A DNA stretch of 53,298 bases. Origin: JBJXDT01 sp046153505. GTDB lineage: Bacteria; Pseudomonadota; Gammaproteobacteria; Burkholderiales; Methylophilaceae. Shown here piece after piece: positions 48,724-53,298 of this stretch (its first letter is position 1; every line of letters starts with the position of its first letter). A program made the position numbers and the translations under genes. The notes beneath the pieces were generated by a model. The model saw nothing but the letters and a program-made list of their open reading frames with translations. It was not told where the DNA came from and searched no databases. The stretch is taken from assembly GCA_046153505.1 (NCBI GenBank), contig JBJXDT010000069.1, forward strand, positions 1 through 53,298, given 5' to 3'.

Positions 48724-49735
48724 CTGTAGGATTGGCGTAAGTAAACGCGTCTGAGAAAAACTCTTCTGCACTCAAACCCTGATCCACAAAAGCTTTGTGC
48801 GCGACATCCACCATTACCGGCGCGCCACAAACATAGGCCTGAAAGCCGCTCAAATCCTCGATATCAGACAGCACTGCTTGATGTACAAAACCAGTTCTAC
48901 CTTGCCAGTTATCTTCAGGCTTAGGTTCAGAAAGCACAGGAATATAAGTGATATTCGGCATATGTTCCGCCCAACGTTTGCACAGATCGTCCATATATAA
49001 ATCTTCTAAACTGCGCACACCGCGGTAAAGCAAGATTTGGCGTGAGCTTCGTGTATGCATCATGTGTTCGATAATGCCTTTGATGGGCGCAAAGCCTGTG
49101 CCACCGGCGACAAAAATTATCGGCTTTTGCGATTCCTCTCGCAAATAAAACGTACCAAATGGTGCCTCAATGCGCAAAATGGCTTTTTCTGGCATTTCAT
49201 TAAATACGTATTCGGTAAAAGTGCCGCCTGGAATCAGGCGTAGATGTAGCTCCAAAGCACCATCATCATGTGGCGCATTGGCAAGTGAAAAGGCGCGACG
49301 TTTACCATCTTTTAAAATAAACTCCACATATTGGCCTGCCATAAATTGTAAACGCTCACTACTGGGCAACTGCAGAAACAAGGACATAATGTCATGCGAA
49401 AGCTTCTCTTTTTTTAACACGCGTGCAGGTAAAATGCGTGGTTTGATGCCGTGTATACCTTCAATTTCGCGACATTCAATTACCAAATCTTCAAGTGGTC
49501 GGGCGCAACAAAATAGTGAATTACCAGCAGCCAACTCAGCCTCTGTCATTGCGCTGTTTTGGTAGTCGTCATGCATGACCTTGCCGCTGATGATTTTGCC
49601 TTTACAAGTGCCACAAGCGCCATTGCGACAACTATATGGTATGTTAACTCCCGCATCGATTGCCGCCTGCAGGACAGTTTGGCTAGGTTTGACTTCAAAT
49701 TGGTGCCCGCTGGATTCAATGGTAACTTTACTCAT
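48713..49735 (-). CDS. 2Fe-2S ferredoxin/NAD(P)H-flavin reductase (CDP-6-deoxyhexulose reductase-like)
   Basis: The 340-residue protein fuses an N-terminal plant-type ferredoxin domain (about 1-90, YSCRNGACGTCKGKI plus LFCCARP, supplying four cluster Cys) to a ferredoxin-NADP reductase module (about 100-335: RRAFSLANAPHDDGALELHLRLIPGG for FAD and PIIFVAGGTGFAPIKGIIEHM for NAD(P)). This class is often annotated as CDP-6-deoxy-delta-3,4-glucoseen reductase, but no deoxysugar genes are present here. It more likely feeds electrons to an unknown oxygenase or dehydratase. It converges on hemD with an 11-nt overlap. Confidence 0.85.
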   Translation of the reverse strand: MSKVTIESSGHQFEVKPSQTVLQAAIDAGVNIPYSCRNGACGTCKGKIISGKVMHDDYQNSAMTEAELAAGNSLFCCARPLEDLVIECREIEGIHGIKPRILPARVLKKEKLSHDIMSLFLQLPSSERLQFMAGQYVEFILKDGKRRAFSLANAPHDDGALELHLRLIPGGTFTEYVFNEMPEKAILRIEAPFGTFYLREESQKPIIFVAGGTGFAPIKGIIEHMMHTRSSRQILLYRGVRSLEDLYMDDLCKRWAEHMPNITYIPVLSEPKPEDNWQGRTGFVHQAVLSDIEDLSGFQAYVCGAPVMVDVAHKAFVDQGLSAEEFFSDAFTYANPTAKV

Positions 49736-49761
49736 GATTTTCTACTTATATTTAATTTTGT

Positions 49762-50214
49762 TTATTTTTTGGGGTCTTCAATAATTTCAACAAATTCGCC
49801 TTCAATCACATCGTCATTTGCGGCTGGTTTATTACTTTTTTTATAGGTACTTTCAAAGTTGGTTTGTGTGCCTGCTCCAACGTTTACATTCACAGTGGGT
49901 TGTTGAATTGGGATTAACAACAAAATTGCCGCAATGATGTCACTGATTACACCTGGTATTATCAATAATACGCCAGCAACCAAATTGCGTGCACTTCCCA
50001 GCATGGTTTTTATAGGATTTCCACCAGCACTCAAACTTTGCATCATTTTAGCTGACATCAATTGCTTTTCGCCACGAATGAGTTGTAAGCCTAAATAAGT
50101 TACAACGACTAAGTAAAATAGCAACCACCAGCCGTAGCGATGGCCTAATTCGATCAGCAAAAGTATCTCGGCGATAGGAAAAGCGAGTAAAATGAGGCCT
50201 ATTAAAAAACGCAT
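49762..50214 (-). CDS. fxsA: FxsA family inner-membrane protein
   Basis: FxsA is a small membrane protein; overexpression in E. coli relieves phage T7 exclusion by F plasmids. The 150 residues show the typical start MRFLIGLILLAFPIAEI, YLGLQLIRGEKQ and AGVLLIIPGVISDIIAAILLLIP, with about four membrane segments, then a soluble tail ending in IEGEFVEI, which many FxsA proteins share. It is transcribed away from dsbD across a 116-nt gap. Function in the cell is unknown. Confidence 0.88.
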   Translation of the reverse strand: MRFLIGLILLAFPIAEILLLIELGHRYGWWLLFYLVVVTYLGLQLIRGEKQLMSAKMMQSLSAGGNPIKTMLGSARNLVAGVLLIIPGVISDIIAAILLLIPIQQPTVNVNVGAGTQTNFESTYKKSNKPAANDDVIEGEFVEIIEDPKK

Positions 50215-50330
50215 ATTTCGAACTTCCTGAAAAAATAACTCTCAATGTGTTTGTGCAAAATTAACATGGTGCAGAGATTCAGATGGCGTTTGAAACGCCA
50301 ATTACAAGTGCACTAACGACTAGGATAACA

Positions 50331-52022
50331 ATGTTAAAACGTTTTTCATATTTATTCATATGCTTTTGTAGTATTTTCTTGCTGATTTCTAAGCCTGTGC
50401 ATGCCGATGGTGTGGGTAAAAACATGTTTACTGAAGATTCTAAAGAAAATTCGGAAGAAAATTTTTTGCCACCTGACCAAGCGTTTAAACTCAATGTGGT
50501 AGCGGCTTCTAGCAATTTATTGCAAGCTCAATTTACTGTTGTGCCAGGCTATTATTTATACAATCAACGCATTAAATTCGCCATTAAAGATGCCAGCCAA
50601 GGCAAGATTAGTGCTGTCGATTTACCGCAAGGTGAAATTAAAGTCGATCCAAATTTTGGCAAAATGGAAGTGTATCACCATGATTTTCTCGCCAATATTC
50701 ACCTCGCCGACGCTACGAAAGATTTGGTTTTAGACGTGACTTATCAAGGCTGTAGTGAAAAAGGTTTGTGCTACGCACCGCAACACAAAACTTTTAATTT
50801 AAGCCTTCCTCATGAAAATAATGTTGCTCTAGAAGCCAAAAGCATTGAGACTGCCAGCGAATCTGCAAACGATGATCAAGCGACAACTTTGCTTAAAGGC
50901 GGCAAGCTTTGGTTAATTATTGCAGGCTTTTTTGGTTTTGGTTTATTGTTAGCGCTTACCCCTTGCGTGTTGCCAATGATTCCGATTCTTTCAGGTATTA
51001 TCGTTGGCGATAAAAAAGTGCATCACCATGCCACTAGTCGCGTGCATGCTTTTAATCTGTCACTGGCCTATGTACTAGGCATGGCGCTTAGTTACACTTT
51101 GGCGGGTATCGCTGCAGGACTTTCTGGTCAACTTTTAAGCAATGCCCTGCAAAGCCCGTGGATATTGGCTTTCACGGCAATGATATTTGTATTTTTAGCA
51201 TTCTCTATGTTCGGTTTTTATGAGTTGCGTTTACCACATAATATTGAAAATCGCATGGTCAATACCGCCAATAAACTCAAAGGCGGTCAATTTTTAGGTG
51301 TTTTTACCATGGGTGCCATATCAGCCTTAATTGTCAGTCCATGTGTAGCTGCACCTTTAGCTGGCGCCTTAATTTATATTGGCCAAACGCATGATGTGGT
51401 TTTAGGAGGTGTAGCGCTCTTTGCACTTTCTATTGGCATGGGGGTGCCATTGTTGCTAATTGGTGCTTCTGCAGGGCATGTACTACCCAAGGCAGGGCCT
51501 TGGATGAACGCCGTGCGCAATTTCTTTGGTGTATTAATGTTAGCAATGGCGGCTTACATTGTCTGGCCTGCATTGCCACACAGCGTGACCCAGCCGATCA
51601 ATAACATACTAGGTACCAACACGAAACACTTACCATTTACGCGTATTAAATCGGTAAATGAATTAGACAATGTAATTCAATCAGCTAAAGGCAAAACGGT
51701 GATGCTCGATTTTTATGCTGACTGGTGTACCTCATGTAAAGAAATGGAAAAATTGACTTTTAGCGATGAAAAAATTAAAACAGCGCTAAAAAATACCGTA
51801 TTATTGCAGGCAGACGTTACTGCGAACAATGAGGATGACCAAGCGCTCCTTCAAAGATTTGGACTGTTTGGCCCGCCTGGCATTATCTTTTTTAACCGTG
51901 CAGGACAAGAAATTAAACCTTTTAAAGTTATTGGCTTCCAAGATACTGCTACCTTTTTAAAAATAGTGAATCGAGTAAACTCTCTTAAAGCAGATGAATG
52001 TAATCCACAAATAGTTTGCTAA
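50331..52022 (+). CDS. dsbD: protein-disulfide reductase DsbD
   Basis: DsbD carries electrons from cytoplasmic thioredoxin to the periplasm to reduce DsbC, DsbG and cytochrome c maturation factors. From the ATG at 50331 it has 563 residues: signal peptide (ending KPVHA), N-terminal alpha domain with CSEKGLCYAP (Cys pair), an eight-helix membrane domain with LTPCVLPMIPILSG and SPCVAAPLAGA (the two redox Cys), and a C-terminal thioredoxin domain with DWCTSCKEME. The start is chosen because AGGA is well spaced and the signal peptide begins there; an ATG at 50283 would add 16 residues. tlpA follows after 18 nt. Confidence 0.96.
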   Translation: MLKRFSYLFICFCSIFLLISKPVHADGVGKNMFTEDSKENSEENFLPPDQAFKLNVVAASSNLLQAQFTVVPGYYLYNQRIKFAIKDASQGKISAVDLPQGEIKVDPNFGKMEVYHHDFLANIHLADATKDLVLDVTYQGCSEKGLCYAPQHKTFNLSLPHENNVALEAKSIETASESANDDQATTLLKGGKLWLIIAGFFGFGLLLALTPCVLPMIPILSGIIVGDKKVHHHATSRVHAFNLSLAYVLGMALSYTLAGIAAGLSGQLLSNALQSPWILAFTAMIFVFLAFSMFGFYELRLPHNIENRMVNTANKLKGGQFLGVFTMGAISALIVSPCVAAPLAGALIYIGQTHDVVLGGVALFALSIGMGVPLLLIGASAGHVLPKAGPWMNAVRNFFGVLMLAMAAYIVWPALPHSVTQPINNILGTNTKHLPFTRIKSVNELDNVIQSAKGKTVMLDFYADWCTSCKEMEKLTFSDEKIKTALKNTVLLQADVTANNEDDQALLQRFGLFGPPGIIFFNRAGQEIKPFKVIGFQDTATFLKIVNRVNSLKADECNPQIVC

Positions 52023-52040
52023 ACATATCTTTTATAAAAA

Positions 52041-52586
52041 ATGATGAATAAAAAATTAACACTTGCTGGTTATCTTATCCTTACCTTATGTTTTGGATTC
52101 ATTGTCCATTCAGTCTTCTTTAAAAATCAAAGCGTGCAGACCAGCACCAGCACAGCTTCAGCGCCATCTATCCAAACCTTATTCGCTGCAAACTTCCCCG
52201 ATGAAAACGGAAAACAGCAAAACTTAAAGCAATGGCAAGGCAAAATTATTGTGCTTAATTTTTGGGCAACTTGGTGCCCACCTTGCCGCGAAGAAATGCC
52301 AGAACTATCGAAATTAAATACACAATATCAAAATAAAAACGTTGTGGTTATCGGCGTTTCCACAGACGATGTACCTACAGTGAAAAAATTCACTGAAGAA
52401 ACCAAAGTAAGTTATTCATTGTTAGCTGCCGATATGGCAGGTAGCGATTTGGCATTTACTTTGGGCAATGATCAAGACGTACTGCCTTACACTGTAATAA
52501 TTAAGCCCGATGGTACTGTAGCAAAAACATTTTTTGGACGATTGTCCATGCCAAAATTGGAAGAAGCTTTAAATAATTTAATTTAA
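52041..52586 (+). CDS. TlpA-like periplasmic thioredoxin
   Basis: The 181-residue protein has an N-terminal membrane anchor (about 8-27), a Ser/Thr linker and a TlpA/ResA-type thioredoxin fold with the active site FWATWCPPCREEMPEL (near 76), VIGVSTDD and a cis-Pro region VLPYTVII. It should reduce disulfides in the periplasm, for example in apocytochrome c or copper-site proteins, taking electrons from the adjacent DsbD. It shares the dsbD transcript. Confidence 0.92.
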   Translation: MMNKKLTLAGYLILTLCFGFIVHSVFFKNQSVQTSTSTASAPSIQTLFAANFPDENGKQQNLKQWQGKIIVLNFWATWCPPCREEMPELSKLNTQYQNKNVVVIGVSTDDVPTVKKFTEETKVSYSLLAADMAGSDLAFTLGNDQDVLPYTVIIKPDGTVAKTFFGRLSMPKLEEALNNLI

Positions 52587-52600
52587 ATTATTTTTGGCTT
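52572..52600 (+). terminator. weak AT-only hairpin over the tlpA stop codon
   Basis: AAATAATTTA (52572-52581) pairs with TAAATTATTT (52585-52594) around loop ATT and is followed by a T-rich stretch. The stem contains no G-C pair, so termination would be weak. Confidence 0.3.
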
Positions 52601-52733
52601 TTTATTCAATCACTTAACAACGCTATACTCCTTAACTTCTCTTAATTTCTGCGAAATGGCTAGACAAAATAGCTTAACTTCGGCAAACTTGCGGCTATGA
52701 ACATCTGCAAAAAACTGTTTCTTAGGTCATACA

Positions 52734-53180
52734 ATGTCGACTAAATCGATTTTGGTAATACATGGGCCAAATCTTAATCTGCTTGGTACTCGCGAGCCAG
52801 AACACTATGGCAAATTGAGCTTGGCTGATATTGACCAACAATTAGCCACATTAGCAAAAGCTGAAAATGTACATTTAGAAACATTTCAAAGTAATGCAGA
52901 AGTAGAAATTATTACTAAAATTCAATCACTCGCAGTCAATAGAGTTGATTTTATAATTATCAATCCCGCAGCGTTTACGCACACTTCTATAGTAATTCGT
53001 GACGCAATTTCAGCAGTAAAAATTCCTTTCATCGAAGTACATCTTTCAAATGTATTTGCACGTGAAAGTTTTAGACATCACTCTTATTTTAGCGATATTG
53101 CAGTAGGCGTTATTAGCGGTTTAGGGGCAGAAGGCTACAACGCTGCACTTCGCTACGCAATGCATCATCTTAAAAACTAA
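52734..53180 (+). CDS. aroQ: type II 3-dehydroquinate dehydratase
   Basis: AroQ removes water from 3-dehydroquinate in the shikimate pathway. The 148 residues show HGPNLNLLGTREPEHYG (catalytic Arg and Tyr), FQSNAEVEIITKIQ, INPAAFTHTSIVIRDAI and the C-terminal EVHLSNVFARESFRHHSYFS. The usual length is about 145. It is followed after 32 nt by accB, the common aroQ-accB-accC order in proteobacteria. Confidence 0.97.
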   Translation: MSTKSILVIHGPNLNLLGTREPEHYGKLSLADIDQQLATLAKAENVHLETFQSNAEVEIITKIQSLAVNRVDFIIINPAAFTHTSIVIRDAISAVKIPFIEVHLSNVFARESFRHHSYFSDIAVGVISGLGAEGYNAALRYAMHHLKN

Positions 53181-53212
53181 AATTTAGTCATTAGCATATC
53201 TCAGAGGTTAAT

Positions 53213-53298
53213 ATGGATTTACGCAAACTTAAAACATTGATTGATTTAGTAGAAGCTTCAGGCATTTCTGAGCTGGAACTAACTGAAGGTGAAGAAAA
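53213..53298 (+). CDS. accB: biotin carboxyl carrier protein of acetyl-CoA carboxylase (5' end only)
   Basis: The frame starts MDLRKLKTLIDLVEASGISE and continues ELELTEGEE to the window edge, 28 complete codons. This is the typical N terminus of AccB, and its place directly after aroQ supports it. The biotinylation domain lies outside the window. AGAGG is 5 nt before the ATG region. Confidence 0.93.
   Translation, partial: MDLRKLKTLIDLVEASGISELELTEGEE

Noticed and set aside
48713..49735. Assigning deoxysugar biosynthesis to the ferredoxin reductase
   Set aside because: The usual database name comes from AscD-like relatives, but there are no sugar-nucleotide genes in the window; only the domain structure is supported.

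Overview
The window is an ordinary stretch of a free-living Gram-negative chromosome, most likely a betaproteobacterium of the Nitrosomonadales, perhaps Methylophilaceae. This rests on gene content, gene order and moderate-to-low GC, not on a tree. The order rimP-nusA-infB-rbfA-truB-rpsO-pnp, the run yicC...gmk-rpoZ-spoT...recG-ubiC-ubiA, and the neighbourhood argH/algZ-algR/hemC-hemD are all proteobacterial. No insertion sequence, prophage, CRISPR array, rRNA operon or replication origin was seen. No stretch longer than 300 bases lacks a gene apart from the tRNA-filled first 425 bases.

Layout. 1-425: tRNA-His, tRNA-Arg and tRNA-Pro on the minus strand behind one good promoter. 426-1843: folD and dksA. 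1985-12725 (minus): the transcription/translation block pnp, rpsO, truB, rbfA, infB, nusA and rimP, then a secreted Lys-rich protein and tyrS. 12865-17319 (plus): anmK, gltA and a compact four-gene envelope cassette that looks like a metal-handling route (Cys/Met/His-rich secreted protein, small outer-membrane barrel, MerP-like and MerT-like proteins). 17418-20567 (minus): erpA, bactofilin, a coiled-coil membrane protein and argC, then rpsI and rplM. 20810-22651: a FimV-like protein. 22671-30300 (minus): ubiA, ubiC, recG, ridA, an FMN-binding split-barrel protein, spoT, rpoZ and gmk. 30318-35627 (minus): an Anbu-type peptide module (ATP-grasp, alpha-E, transglutaminase, an HPPD-like VOC protein and the Anbu proteasome homologue) lying between yicC and gmk. 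36789-41542 (plus): a Ser/Thr kinase and PP2C phosphatase pair, rph, rdgB, a small conserved protein and hemW. 41534-44285 (minus): a second FimV-like protein and argH. 44451-53298: algZ-algR, an MscS-family channel, hemC-hemD, a ferredoxin reductase, fxsA, dsbD, tlpA, aroQ and the start of accB.

Connections. dksA and spoT, the two main stringent-response genes, share the window with promoters of rpsO, rimP, rplM and dksA that carry GC-rich discriminators, which is typical of ppGpp/DksA-controlled promoters. The rimP operon begins with a very short leader that folds into a terminator. The most promising under-described items are the metal cassette and the HPPD-like gene inside the Anbu module. 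Next come a 16-bp perfect terminator-like hairpin inside ubiA and two FimV-like paralogues that share a C-terminal domain but not an N-terminal one.
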